Notes: generated by a model not told the origin, from the sequence alone. 64,000 bases of DNA from Sorex araneus (GCF_027595985.1 NC_073302.1:217929354-217993353); one strand, 5' to 3'. Counted from the stretch's first letter, positions 8,781 to 20,515 are shown. A program made the numbers and translations.

Positions 8781-11246
8781 TTTTTTTTTACTTTAAAAAT
8801 TTTTTTTAACTGGATATCCATGAGATAGAGCATTAGAACGCTGTTCATAATTGGGTTTCAGTCATACAATGATCCAGTACCCATCCCTCCACCAGTGTAC
8901 ATTTCCCAGCACCAATATATCTGTTTCCCCAACACAATCCCCCAGCCCACCACCCCTCACCTCCACCTCCCTCCTTGTTCTTTCCTTTTCCTTTTGTGCA
9001 TTATGGTTTGCAATATAGACCCAAAGAGCTCACAGTGTTTGTTCAGGGCATTCAGTATTTTTTCGGGATGGTAAGGCTGGAGTACCTTTTCATTTAGATG
9101 GCAGCTTTGGGGTTTGAGTGTGACTGCTGAAGATTCTATAGGTACATGGAGGTGGGGGGAGGTAGCCCATCCCAACCCCAAGAATGCCTGGAGATTTCAG
9201 TCACAAAACCCACATAACAGAATTTTCAACAGATTATCTCTTGGTGAAGTTTTTGTCCTAGAGAGAGTGGAGTCAGGCTGGGGTATAGCAGCAATTTTTT
9301 TAAATTTATTTTTTATTAGTGAATCACTGTGAGGGTACAGTTACAGATTTATACATTTTTGTGCTCATGTTTCCCCATACGAAGTTCGAGAACCCATCCC
9401 TTCACCAGTGCCCATTCTCCACCACCAGTAAACCCAGCATCCCTCCCACCCTCCCCAGTCCCGTCTCCCCCCACCCCACATTGCCACTATGGCAGGGTAT
9501 TCCCTTTTGTTCTCTCTCTCTGATTAGGTGTTGTGGTTTGCAATAAAGGTGTTGAGTGGCCATTGTGTTCAGACTCTAGTATACATTTGACACACGTCAC
9601 CCTTCCCCCGTATGACCTCCGGTCATATTTTACTTGGTGTTCCCTTCTCTGAGTTGCCCAGAATGGGAGACCAGCCTCCAAGCCATGGAGACAGCCTCCT
9701 GGTACTTATTTCTACTATTCTTGGGTGTTAGACTCCTATTCTATCATTCTATATTCCACAGATGAGCGCAATCTTTCTATGTCTGTCTCTCTCTCTCTGA
9801 CTCATTTCACTTAGCATGATACTTTCCATGCTGATCCACTTATATGCAAACTTCATGACCTCATTTTTTCTAACAGCTGCATAGTATTCCATTGTATAGA
9901 TGTACCAAAGTTTCTTCAGCCAGTCATCTGTTCCAGGGCATTCAGGTTTTTTCCAGATTCTGGCTATTGTAAACAGTGCTGCTATGAACATATAAGTGCA
10001 GATGTCATTTCGACTATACTCTTTTGCTTCTCTGGGATATATTCCCAGCAGTGGTATTGCTGGGTCAAATGGAAACTCAACCTCTAGTTTTTTGAGTATC
10101 GTCCATATTGTTTTCCAAAAGGGCTGAACTAGTCGGCATTCCCACCAGCAGTGAAGAAGGGTCCCTTTCTCCCCACATCCTCTCCAACAGCGGTTGCTTT
10201 TGTTCTTTTGGATGTGTGCTAGTCTATGTGGTGTGAGGTGGTATCTCATGGTTGTTTTGATCTGCATCTCTCTGATGATTAGTGATGTAGAGCACTTTTT
10301 CATGTGCCTTTTGGCCATTCGTATTTCTTCCTTGGTAAAGTTTCTGTTCATTTCTTTGCCCCATTTTCAATGGGGTTGGATATTTTCTTCTTGTAGAGTT
10401 CAACCAGTGCTTTATATACCATTGATATCAACCCCTTATTTGATGGGTATTGTGTAAATATCCTTTCCCATTCTGTAGATAGTCTTTGTATTTTGGTCAT
10501 TGTATCTTTTGCGGTGCAGAAGCTTTTTAGTTTAATGTAGTCCCATTTGTTGATCTCTGTTTCTACTAGATTGCTTAGTTCCGTGTCATCTTTGAAGATA
10601 CCGTTATCTTCAATATCGTGGAGGGTTTTGCCGACCTTGTCTTCAATGTACCTTATGGTTTGTGGTCTAATGTTGAGGTCCTTAATCCATTTTGATCTGA
10701 CCTTTGTGCATGGTGTCAGGTCGAGGTCTATGCCCATTCTTTTGCATGTGGTTGTCCAGTTGTGCCAGCACCATTTGTTAAAGAGGCTTTCCTTGCTCCA
10801 CTTCACATCCCTTGCTCCCTTACCAAAGATTAGATGATCATACATTTGGGGTTGTGTGTAGGGATATTCCACCCTGTTCCATTGGTCTACGGCTCTGCCT
10901 TTGTTCCAGTACCATGCTGTTTTAATTGTTACTGCTTTGTAGTAGAGTTTGAGGTTGGGGAGGGTGATGCCTCCCATCATCTTTTTCCCAAAAATTGTTT
11001 TAGCTATCCGTGGGCGTTTGTTGTTCTATATGAATTTTAGGATTGCTTGATCCATTTCTTTGAAGAATGGCATGGGTATACTTATAGGGATCACGTTGAA
11101 TCTGTATAATGCTTTGGGGAGTATTGCCATTTTGACAATATTGATTCTCCCTATCCATGAGCAAGGTATATGTTTCCATTTCCTCATGTCTTCTTTTATT
11201 TCATGGAGTAGCATTTTATAGTTTTCTTTGTAGAGGTCTTTTACTT
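8781..11246 (-). mobile_element. 5'-truncated L1, possible 3' transduction, copy A only
   Basis: The insertion lies between imperfect 11-bp target duplications (acgatctgtct ending at 8,780; aggatctgcct starting near 11,247). Copy B has the empty site 'gatataggatctgcctttgg' near 52,320. Reading on the minus strand it holds the 3' half of L1 ORF2 (11,214 to 9,749), a 3' UTR and an A-rich tail at about 9,318-9,297. About 500 bp of a different, older L1-tail-like sequence follows, then a second A-rich tail at 8,800-8,781. Two tails within one pair of target duplications suggest that the source transcript read through its own poly-A signal. Confidence 0.8.
9749..11214 (-). pseudogene. L1 ORF2 C-terminal part (reverse transcriptase end and C-terminal domain)
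   Basis: Three consecutive minus-strand open segments (11,026-11,214; 10,348-10,980; 9,749-10,351) have typical mammalian L1 ORF2 content. Examples are '[22 protein letters not shown]', 'GGITLPNLKLYYKAV', the cysteine-rich '[19 protein letters not shown]' and the '[13 protein letters not shown]' region near the end. L1 ORF2p supplies endonuclease and reverse transcriptase for target-primed insertion. The endonuclease and most of the RT are missing because of 5' truncation, and frame breaks near 11,020 and 10,350 separate the segments, so it is not functional. Confidence 0.9.
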
Positions 11247-11389
11247 AGGATCTGCCTTTGGGGCAGGCCTGTATGGTGGGAAGAAATAATACTGGTGGGA
11301 AGAGGGATTGGTGTGGAATTGGTTTTGGAATATTGAGTGCCATAAATGATAGTGAACAACTTTCTAAAAATAAAATTAAAAAATCTTGG

Positions 11390-11550
11390 GGGTGGGAACC
11401 ACCTGATAAGACATTCTACATGTAACTGTACCAGATTTGAATCCTGGCACCACATAAGTTACCTGAGCAACACCTGAAGTCCCTCGTGAACATAGAGGTA
11501 GGAATAAGCCCTGAGTCTCACTGAGTGTGACTCGACCCTGCACCTCCAAC
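11390..11550 (+). mobile_element. Degenerate SINE, copy A
   Basis: 'gatttgaatcctggcaccacataag', 'gaataagccctgagtctcactgagtgtgac'. Counterpart at 52,470-52,630. Confidence 0.6.
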
Positions 11551-11756
11551 TTCTTTCTAATGAAGTGAGCCACTCCTGGGGCGGGTGAGGGGGGAGCAGC
11601 AAGGTCAACTCTCAGCGATGGTCAGAGAAGCAACTCTTGCTTGCTTCTGGAGAGATCTCTGAAGAAGTGATGGTAATCCAATCTGTGAGCTATATACAAT
11701 TATTTATATTATAAGGTCTTTGTGTTGTGTTGCTCATTTAACTTTTCATTTCAAAG

Positions 11757-11919
11757 GCCTTGTGCCTTTGTATAATGCATGTTCTTATGGACGTTATGAA
11801 GTTGCAGAAGTTCTAGTTAAGCATGGAGCAGTAGTTAATGTAGCAGATTTGTGGAAATTGACGCCTTTACATGAAGCTGCGGCAAATGGAAAATACGAAT
11901 TTGTAAACTTCTGCTTCAG
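11757..11919 (+). pseudogene. TNKS2: Tankyrase-2-like ankyrin exon, frameshifted copy A
   Basis: The exon follows 'cttttcatttcaaag' and ends 'gcttcag|gtatgcc'. It encodes [20 protein letters not shown] and [20 protein letters not shown], nearly the tankyrase ankyrin cluster repeats that bind RxxPDG-type partner peptides. The [10 protein letters not shown] and LLLQ residues fit TNKS2 better than TNKS. Compared with copy B one A is missing near 11,899 ('acgaatttg' versus 'acgaaatttg'), so the last ten residues are out of frame and the exon is 163 instead of 164 bp. Substitutions shared by both copies (PLH to PLY, GHYE to GRYE, WKF to WKL) indicate drift before duplication. No neighbouring tankyrase exons are visible. 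Confidence 0.8.
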
Positions 11920-12044
11920 GTATGCCAAAATTCTTGAATAGGCTGTATATTATATAGAATATTTTGTAATTAACATTTCATATAAATAATGAAAAGTTAT
12001 ACTAGTAAAAAGATAACAAGCAAAGTTATGCAATTCTCTTTGTT

Positions 12045-12198
12045 TTTGTTTTGTTTGGGGGCCATACACAGATGTGCTCAGGACTTACTCCTGTCTCATT
12101 GCTCATGGATCGCTCCTGGGTGTGCTTAGGGGTCAAACCCAGGTTGGCTGCATGCAAAGCAACTGCCTTACCTGCTGCACTTTTTCTCTGGCCCCAGT
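12045..12198 (-). mobile_element. SINE, minus orientation, copy A
   Basis: 'gtgctcaggacttactcctg...tctctggcccc', the reverse complement of the SINE head. Counterpart at 53,138-53,276. Confidence 0.75.
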
Positions 12199-12284
12199 TA
12201 TGTAATTATCTTACCAGATTTCAGAATGAATGTCATAAATGCTACTGTTATTTTAATCTTTAAGATGTTTATAACACATACACC

Positions 12285-12415
12285 TTTTGGGAGATAGGGG
12301 GTGGTCAGAACCCAGCAGTGCTCAGGGCTTAGTCCTGGCTCTTTGCCCAGGGATTGAACCCTGGTCAGATGCATGCAAGGGAAGCACCTTGCTCACTGTA
12401 CTACCTTCCCATCCC
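12285..12415 (-). mobile_element. SINE fragment, minus orientation, copy A
   Basis: 'cccagcagtgctcagggcttagtcctggctc...ttgaaccctggtcag'. Counterpart at 53,375-53,500. Confidence 0.65.
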
Positions 12416-12514
12416 CCATATAGACTTCTTGCTTAAATCTTCTATCATTATGTAATTGTTCTCTCTATATATTGTATATATCTAGACATTTGCAGCTGTG
12501 CGACACATCATCAT

Positions 12515-12560
12515 AAATATATATTTAAATATATATATATACATCATATATATATATGTG
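12515..12560. repeat. AT-rich microsatellite, copy A
   Basis: (AT/TA)n-type run with 'tatatatatatac' blocks. Copy B counterpart at 53,592-53,632. Confidence 0.8.
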
Positions 12561-12800
12561 CCTCTCAGAGAGCCTGGCAAGCTACCAAGAGTATCTTGCC
12601 CTCATGGTAGAGCCTGGCAAGCTCTCCGTGGCGTATTTGATATGCCACAGTAATAAAAACAGTCTGAAAAGAGCCTCCAATCGTTGGGAAAGACGAGTAA
12701 GGAGAGGCTGCTAAAATCTCAGAGCTGGGCTGAATGAAGATGTTAGTGGTGCCCGCTCGTGTAAATCAGTGAAAAACAGGGTAACAGTGACAGTGAAAGC
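12560..12800 (+). mobile_element. SINE type 2 (long 3' body), copy A
   Basis: Reads 'ctcagagagcctggcaagctaccaagagtat...gatatgcca...aacagtgacagtga', the second SINE type here, with a (GACAGT) tail. Counterpart at 53,632-53,870. Confidence 0.8.
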
Positions 12801-13139
12801 TGTTCACAATAACTTACTACACTGAATATTCTGACACCAAGCCCACCACTATTTCACCTTCCCACCCCCATATTTCGAATGTATCCACCCTAGCCCCGAA
12901 AGCAGGACCTCAGTAATTTAGTTTGTATTGCTCATTATGGAAATCCGCTAAAAATTATCCCAAACAGTTTCCTTAGAAGAAAGTATGTGAAGAGTGCTGA
13001 CCCTTAATTTGTTCTGAATGCCTGCCGATTCTCTCTGCTGCAGTGCTTCTTCTGTTTGATTAAATAGTCACGTGGTCTTAATTCTACATGACCAAGATTT
13101 TAATTTTACATGATCGACACTTTGTGTTAAGAAAATAAT

Positions 13140-13315
13140 CTTTCTGTACTCAGGTTTGATTCTGGCATCCCATAGTGTTCCCCTGAGCACAGCCAGGAGT
13201 AATTCCAGGATGCATAGCCAGCAGTCAGCCCTGAGTATTGCTTGGTGTAGCCCAAAAAGGAAAAGATAAAAGAAAACTATCTTACTTCACACACACACAC
13301 ACACACACACACACA
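13140..13315 (+). mobile_element. SINE fragment followed by (CA)n, copy A
   Basis: 'ggtttgattctggcatcccatagtgttcccc...ccaggagtaattcc' to about 13,275, then CA dinucleotides at 13,288-13,315. Counterpart at 54,220-54,370, where the CA run is much shorter. Confidence 0.75.
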
Positions 13316-13590
13316 ATTTTTAAAAATTTAAAAATCCAGCTGAGCCTCTCTAGACTGAGCTTCTGCAAAGTCTGATCCTGCCTCTGGCACACTTGTCCCT
13401 GTTCTTCCCAGTCACTGACCCCAGTCATTGCTCAGGCCTCTGTCAGGCTGCACCTTGTCCCCGGGAGGCCTGTGGGTCTGTCCAACAAGTATGACCCCAA
13501 AACTCCCACCGTGTCTGTGGGTCCCCCGCCCTCTCCCGCGAGCCAGCCTCACTCCTTCCAGCCCGCCTGAGGCCCAATGTCATGACTGAC

Positions 13591-13659
13591 CTTCTTCCCT
13601 AGCTGGAAAGTGCTGTACCAGCTTCCTGGCTTCTCCCTGGACCATAAGGCCAGTTTCAC
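13591..13659 (-). pseudogene. Unidentified 69-bp exon-like segment, copy A
   Basis: On the minus strand 'ctttgtccctcag' is followed by exactly 23 open codons and then the donor 'AAGAAG|gtcagt'. The product includes WSREKPGSWYSTFQLGKK. The copy B version (54,836-54,904) has the same length, splice sites and frame, with WSREKRGSWYSTFQLGKK. A symmetric exon kept open in both copies is suggestive, but I do not recognise the protein and no adjoining exon is evident. Confidence 0.4.
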
Positions 13660-14232
13660 CTGAGGGACAAAGAGGGTCGGTAGATCACAGGCTCTGGGTG
13701 CCTCCCACAAGCTTTGTTTTTTTGCGGGGGGTTAATTTCCTAAGCAGTGCTCAGGAGGTTGGGGGCTCCTTCTGGTGAGTTTGTTGGTCGGGCCTTGAGG
13801 TGCTGAGGGCCCCAGGGCCATATCTGTGTGTGTGGAACATGTGGTGCCACGGATCAAAACTGGGTCTTTGCAAGTGCAAGATATGTGTCTTGCCTCCTGA
13901 GCTACCTCCCCAGCCCCTGGCCTGACCTTTGTGGCCTTGTCATCTCAGGCTGGAATCTGGAGGCATCTGGGTCTCCCAGAGTGCTTGTGGGCTTCAGGAG
14001 AGGTTCTATCCAGCACACACTTGTCAAGCAATGATGGACAGATGGACTTGATGGGCAAATGCCCCTGATTCTTGGTTCCCTCTCAGCCTGTGTGGGGCAA
14101 TTCCCAAGTGCTGCCTGCCTCACATTCTGCCAGATGTCCCCAGTGAAGCCGAATACACCCAATGATGACAGTGTAACTAAGCTCCCTTGAAGAAACTTCT
14201 CCAAGTTTGTCACCACCCACTATCCCTCTTGC

Positions 14233-15261
14233 AGTTAGGCAGGTAGGAAAGGGCCCCCACATGGCAATGAGTGCTTGGGAAGTAATAAAACCCAACTATT
14301 CCTAAGGCTGCTAAAAACCCATCTTATAAACACAGAAACTAAAGCCTGACAACTAAGCCTACCTTGCCAGGCTCTGCTGTGCGGGTGGGATAATCTCACT
14401 GCTACATACATATTAATACATAATAATATATACATAATAATAGTATCACTCTATCACTGTCATCCCGTTGTTCATCAATTTACTCAAGCAGGCGCCAGTA
14501 ACATCTCCATTCGTTCCAGCCCTGAAATTTTAGCAGTCTGTCCTTACTCGTCTTTCTCAACGATTGGAGGCTTCTTTCAGGGTTAGGGGAAAGAGACCTG
14601 TTATTGTTACTGTTTTTGGCATATTTAATACGTCATGGGGAGCTTGCCAGGTTCTGCCATAATATAATAATAATAATTATACATACATAATAATACATAA
14701 ATATTTGCATAATACATACACATTGGATACATACACTGACTATGAATCTAATATAATGAAAACATTATATTAGATTCTGAACAGTAAGACACTCAAAAAT
14801 CTTTGTTCGCTAAATGGTCAGAAATGGCTGTACAGGAAATCTGCCAAACAACAAGGGCAATTTAGCAGAGGGTAATAAGAACTGCACTGTTCTACCAAGA
14901 AATGAAAAACACATAGCATTTAGAAGGAGTAATCTTTGCATGGCTTATTCCACTACCTAAAATGTTCTTTTGTTAGTGTGAAGATAAATTAATTGCAGAG
15001 CAGTATTTACCCCATTAGTCACTAATCTTCCTTAACATAAAAGCCTCTTTATAATATAGATACCTGAATGATACCATTATATACTCCTTGGAAACAATTA
15101 TACAGGCATCCAAATGATATTGAGTAGATAACACAATAAACATCAATTAACAGTATCAAGCACTGTTTAATAAAGGAGTAGGTATATACATTTGAGCAAA
15201 TAGAAAAAAATCCATGCTTTCAAAGATCTATGATTTAACAAGGAGCTTACCAGGGTAAGGA
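14233..15261. other. Spacer between outer and inner duplications
   Basis: No gene seen. It contains a degenerate minus-orientation type 2 SINE (about 14,440-14,665, 'cactgtcatcccgttgttcatc'), AT-rich repeats with 'ataataata' runs around 14,405-14,445 and 14,660-14,715, and unique-looking AT-rich sequence to 15,261. Confidence 0.6.
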
Positions 15262-15499
15262 TGTGACATATTATTATGAGAAATCATCCCCTACCAGAAA
15301 ACCTAAAGGTTTGGATATTCCCTAGACAAACATACACCCAGGAAATAGCAGTAGGCAAGCATAGAATCGATGACAAAGTATCTTGCAGCTGCAAACTTGT
15401 GCCAGGAAAACATAGATTAATACTGTTTAGGGTCTTTTAGATTTGTGGAACAATATAACCAAAAAAAGAACAGGAAACTGCCACAACCTTATTAATTTA

Positions 15500-15625
15500 T
15501 TTTGGTTTGGGGGCCACACCTGGCCATACTCAGGGCTTACTCCTGGCTCTGGATTCAGGAGCACCTCAGTAGACTGGGTGAAAGACAGGTACCCTGCCCA
15601 CTGAACTATCTCTCCTGCCCAAATA
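15500..15625 (-). mobile_element. SINE, minus orientation
   Basis: 'tggccatactcagggcttactcctggctctgg...gaactatctctcctgccc'. Counterpart at 26,512-26,638. Confidence 0.75.
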
Positions 15626-16129
15626 CTTTATATTTTATGGATTTTCATATTCTTTATATAACACTTTGTATTCTACTGATTTGCCGTGTGAACTATCCCA
15701 ACCTCTGCTCTCCCTGTACCTATGGCATGTTGATGGACTTACTGTCCTTGATGTCTCTGCCATCTTCAAGAGTGACTCACCTGTTGGGCTCTGGTGGGGC
15801 TTGGGGAGCAATATTACATTGTATTGACCTGCCTGTGAGACCACTGATGGCTACCCAGGTGACCCTAAATCTTGGACAATCCACATGTTTGTCTACATAG
15901 GTGTTTGTCTCATTTTCTGTGACTGGCCCTGATGGATGGAGGTTGAAAGTGACAATTGGATTTGGCAGATGAGAAACAATTTAGACAGGTTATAGCCAAT
16001 TAATGTGATAAATAAATTACACCATCTACTAGAAAATCCCAAGTAGTATGGGATAATTGGATTTATAAAGGGAATCAGAATAATAAAAGCGGACCTTGAA
16101 AGCAGTTGTAGTTTAAAATAGTGTCATAT

Positions 16130-16280
16130 CTGGATCCAAGTGGTAGTCCAGTGAGTAAGGCATTTGCCTTGCACATGGTGGACCTGGGTTCAACCCCTGC
16201 CATCCCATCCCATATGGTCCCATGAACCCTTGAGGAATGTCCTCATACACGGCAAGCACTCTATTCATTGTTTAATCAAT
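16130..16280 (+). mobile_element. SINE fragment
   Basis: 'gtaaggcatttgccttgcacatggtggacctgggttcaaccc'. Counterpart at 27,125-27,200. Confidence 0.7.
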
Positions 16281-16294
16281 CCAGCCCTAGAACT

Positions 16295-16475
16295 GTGTGT
16301 GTGAGAGAGAGAAAGAGAGATAGAGACAGAGAGAGAAAGAGAGAGTAGAGAGTAGAGAGATTTTGGGCCAGCCCCAGGGGTACTCAAGTACTGCTGTTTA
16401 TGTGCTCAGGAGTGACTCCTGGTGATGCTCAGGGACCATATGTGGTGCTGGAGATAGAACCAGGGTCAGTCACAT
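16295..16475 (-). mobile_element. GA-rich run and minus-orientation SINE fragment
   Basis: (GA)n-rich at 16,300-16,352, then 'cagccccaggggtactcaag...gtgctcaggagtgactcctgg'. The counterpart at 27,273-27,460 has a long (GT)n in place of the GA run. Confidence 0.65.
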
Positions 16476-16780
16476 GGAATATTAATATATTAATTGTATA
16501 TTATTACTCAATACCTGGAATAGAAATATTTTTTAGAAGTGAAGAAAAGAAGACCCAGTAGGAGCCCATGCAAGGACACAATTAGAAAATTTTCTGGTGA
16601 AGGATCAGCCAAGGCTTTAAGGGCTGATTTCATAGTAAAACTGCAGAAATGAGCAGAGACAGAGACAGATCCTCAAAGACTAACCTATTTACTGTGTGAT
16701 TTTTTAAATAGAAAATACTTGCTGATCCCTAATTAACAAAAGGAACATAGAAAGAAAGAAGGAAAGAAACAACAAAGAGA

Positions 16781-16850
16781 CGGAAGGAAGGGAGGAAGGA
16801 AGGAAGGAAGGAAGGAAGGAAGGAAGGAAGGAAGGAAGGAAGGAAGGAAG
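16781..16850. repeat. (GGAA)n microsatellite
   Basis: About 15 GGAA units between GA-rich flanks. The counterpart near 27,755-27,835 is degenerate. Confidence 0.9.
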
Positions 16851-17139
16851 GGGGAAGAAAGAGAGGAAAAGGAAAGAAAGAAAGGAAAAGGAAAATAGAA
16901 GAAAGGGGCCTTATAGGCCATTGTAAGAATGTTGGCTTTAACTCTGACAAAAATTCAGACCTACGGGAGTGTTTAAATGGAAAAGGGGTAGCACCTCATG
17001 TTTTGGAAGAAACACTATGGTGGCTCTTTGACAGATTTTAGGGCCACAAAAAAACCAATAAGGATTTAGGTCATAAGATATACTGGTGTACCACAAGCCC
17101 ACAAAAGCAATGGATATAATTTAGCAGGACATTCAAAAA

Positions 17140-17290
17140 TGTTTGGGGGACCCACACTTGGTGGTTCTCAGGGCTTACTCCCAGTACATAGGAATCTCTC
17201 CTGGCAGGTTCAGGGGACCATATGATATTCCAGTGTTTGAGCTTGGGTCAACCATTTCCAATGCAAGCCTCCTATAAGTGCTTTGACATC
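17140..17290 (-). mobile_element. Degenerate SINE, minus orientation
   Basis: 'cacacttggtggttctcagggcttactcccag...tcaggggaccatatgat'. Confidence 0.65.
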
Positions 17291-17639
17291 TTTTAGATCC
17301 TACATGAGCATCTAGCAAGTTAATTCCCAGTTTCAACATAAGATCATCTTACATTCCCTTCAGTGCTCTCCATAGTAGCAGATCTGCATTTTGTGTCATT
17401 ATAATAAAGAGCCAAAATAGTTTGAATATTGGTGTGGAGCAGGAAACAAGGCTGGCCATGTTTAAGTCCTAGGCTCTAGATGTCGCTACCTGCAGAACAG
17501 CGACACACGTTCCATTAACAGTACTGTGTTTAGTTAAGAATGGAATAGGAAAAGATTTTAAAATTTTATATGTACTGCTTTCAAATATTTGTTGCAGAAG
17601 CACTGTATTATTTTACAGACTCTTGTGCTATTGAAATGT

Positions 17640-17740
17640 TTTTTAAATTTTTTAAATTTTATTGAATCACTGTGAGATCGTTACAAGCTTTCATATTTGG
17701 TTTACAATCTCACAATGATCAAACACCCATCTCTCCAAAA
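17640..17740 (-). mobile_element. Short L1-tail fragment
   Basis: 'ttttattgaatcactgtgagatcgttacaagctttcat...cacccatctctcc', the antisense end of the local L1 family. Confidence 0.6.
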
Positions 17741-18244
17741 TGTTTTTTCTGTTTGTTTGATTTGTTCTCTGTGACTGCCCTAACTAATCACCTGGTAGTT
17801 TACACATCAGAAGAAAAAATCTCCACACTCATGGAAGCCAGAAATTTAATAGACACATCACTGGAACAATGGTGTCAGCCAGAATACATGCCTTCTCTAG
17901 AAGGTCTTTAGCCTGCATTTTCTTTTAACTTCCGATAACTGCCACGCAGCTTGTATGGTGGCTAATACACTCAGGTCTTGCCCTCCCTGGTCACATGACC
18001 TCTTCTATCTGCAGCATCTTCTTCTGCCTCTACTTTGTCAGAACAAATGTTATGCCATTGACTCACCTGATAATGCACCAGATCTCTCCATGGCCATCCA
18101 TAGCATCCATTCAATCAAGTTTTTACTAAACAAAGGAACATTTGCAGAGTTTATGATCTCTTTTAATGCCCATTAGCCAGTCTACACCATGAGGTTATTA
18201 CTATCTAAAACCACATGAAGGGGACTGTATTTTTTATGTGTGTG

Positions 18245-18420
18245 AATGCTTTTATTTTTTGTGCTTGAGCCACACCTGATGGTGCTCAGAGATTCCTCTT
18301 GGCTCTGCGCTCAGGGATCACTCCTGACAGGGTTCAGGGGAACATATGGAGTGTCATGGAGCTAATCCAGGCCTACTGCATGCAAGGCAAGCATCCTACC
18401 CTCTGTACTATGTCTCCTCT
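18245..18420 (-). mobile_element. SINE, minus orientation
   Basis: 'gtgcttgagccacacctgatggtgctcagag...gatcactcctgacag...ctaatccaggcctactgcatgcaaggcaagc'. Confidence 0.7.
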
Positions 18421-20349
18421 CACTGTCAATATTTCCTTTAGCCTACGTATAGACGTCCATTTATAAAGTGTGGAAACCTCTCCAATATGGTAGGTCCATA
18501 CAACAGAATATTAGTCATATGAAGTACTGACACACTGTAACACAATGAACTTTGAAAGCACCAGGTTTTGACAAAGGCAGTCACAATGGCACATATCTTA
18601 GGATCCATGTATATGAAGTGTTCAGAGGACGCAAACTCATAAAGAGAAAAGGAGAATGTTGCCAAGAACCAGAGAGGAGAGACAATGGAGAGGTCAGTGG
18701 GTAATGAAGAGGCTGTTTTTGGCAATTATGACAATGGGATAGGTAAAATACTGGTAACACTTGCAAAGCTAGCAAGTATACCAAATGCCACGCAAGTTAG
18801 TTTCAAATGATGGATCCAACAAAAAATATCTTTATGCAGATGTGTATATTTTAAAAGGGTCCAAGTTCTCTGTCACTTACTCATTCCCTAGAAGCATCTA
18901 GGGAAATTGGCAATAACTGTTGGGCTGTAACATATTTTTTCTTTGCAAACTCTAAATTTTAGCTAAACATAGTACACCTTACCTTTTTCATTGAAGCAAT
19001 ATAAAAGGTCAGGACAGTCCCCCTTTGGGCCATAATCCATGTGCTGGCCAAGGTGTTGTTTCTATTTTTCTCTTAAAGAAACACTGAAAACAGGTCACCT
19101 TAAAGCCCTTTCCACTACCGCCAAAAAGAAAAAGGAATCCACCACTCTAAAAGTTCTGCAGCTTGCTTTGTGTTTCCTTAGTCCTTGCATCTATAACACT
19201 CGGGGTTATTTTGGAGTCACATCACGTGGTGCTGGTGGTGGCGGGAACCAGGCTGCCTGCCCAAGATCCAGCAAGGAAATCCAGAATGAATTCCGGCCCA
19301 TTGAGCTATCTCTGGCCTTGTATGTGATCTGCTATTTTAAACCTATTTTATTTGTTCTAACCTGTTTTTGTTGTTCCTCTCATTTAAGGAATAAAATTTT
19401 TCACTAAAAAAACATTTTCACGTAAACCACCAACTTTCCCATGATGACAACCTGGTGCCCCTGTGCCTGCCCTTCCCCATTTCCTTCCCTTTCATCCATC
19501 GTCCCCTAACTTTCCTAGCACCATCTCTTCCCACCAACGGCTTCCCAGCTGAAAGGAGAACCGGTACCAACCGCATCGGGAGTGGCGACCTAGTGCGCAT
19601 GTCCCAGTCTGGTACCTCCCCACGGCCCAGCCCTCAGCGCCATTTATAGCATTGATTCTTGAGTGAGCTTCAGTAAACAGCGATGTCTCCAGCAGGCTGC
19701 AGGCACCAGAAACCGAGGAAAACCACCTAGCCGGCCCCTCAAGCTAGTATATTTGAGCTCTCTCTCGAGTAATGTCAGCCTGCTGTGGCTTGAAAGCCGG
19801 CTTGGCGACCTTGGGGAGTTTGCAAATCCAAAGAACTTACATAGGCATATGGACCACATTGTTGAACCTCGCTTGCAGAGTGGCACCATAACACCGGCTT
19901 TGAGTATTGTTGGGAAGGTGAAGCGAAACGATGCATCTAGGGGTGCTCACCATTGGGCCTGAATACACGGTGATTTATCTTCACATCTCCCAGGAGCTGA
20001 TCTTCGGGCTTCCTACCTCAACTCTTATCTTGGGTTGGTCACTGTTAACTGTCACCCCTGAATAACTCTATGGCCATTGACCACTATCTGGTAGGTTTCT
20101 TCCCCAATGTATTTGTTCGCATCCCCCAGCCATGATCATTTATGGATACACCACCCAAACCTTTTGGAGATGTGTCTCAAATCTCTTTATTTTCCAAAGG
20201 TGATCGTGAGCCATAATGACAGCCTGCATGAAAGAATTTTTACTATTCTTCTGGTCATCTTAGACTCATCTGCCTTCTTCAGTCTATTCCAATTTCATTA
20301 TTTAAATCAACCCCCCTCACCATGCCATTTCTTCCATTCATTTTTGGAG

Positions 20350-20515
20350 GAGACCGGGAATGGGGGCATACTTGGTTGTCCTCAGGGCTTATTCCTGGCT
20401 CTGTGGTCAAGGATTACATCTAGTGAGACTCGGGGGATCATATAGTATTGCAAGGATAAAACTTGCAACAGCCTCGCATGCAGTGCAAATGCCCTATCAG
20501 CTATATTATTCTCCT
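20350..20515 (-). mobile_element. SINE, minus orientation
   Basis: 'tgtcctcagggcttattcctggctctg...gactcgggggatcatatag'. Counterpart at 29,685-29,850. Confidence 0.7.

Larger units (their letters stand above)
1..14232. repeat. Outer segmental duplication, copy A (5' part outside window)
   Basis: The stretch matches 35,953-55,478 in the same orientation, in the same order of exons, SINEs and simple repeats, with scattered substitutions and clean insertions or deletions. Similarity is present from the first base, so the left edge lies outside the window. It ends near 14,232: 'tttgtcaccacc' is shared with copy B around 55,455-55,467, and the sequences part just after 'ccctcttg'. Copy-A-only insertions are at 3,377-4,041 and 8,781-11,246. 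The provirus, the microsatellite-rich stretch around 51,430-52,085 and the SINE at 54,392 of copy B are missing here. The amount of divergence argues against a simple assembly duplication. Confidence 0.9.

Noticed and set aside
17740-17935. Open frame with 'HLVVYTSEEKISTLMEARN'
   Set aside because: Resembles an ancient interspersed repeat rather than a gene, with no exon boundaries; too diverged to name.
19663-19962. 99-codon open frame on the plus strand with a partial copy near 28,980
   Set aside because: No splice or start context and no family similarity that I recognise; the copy is broken, so it is only duplicated non-coding DNA.
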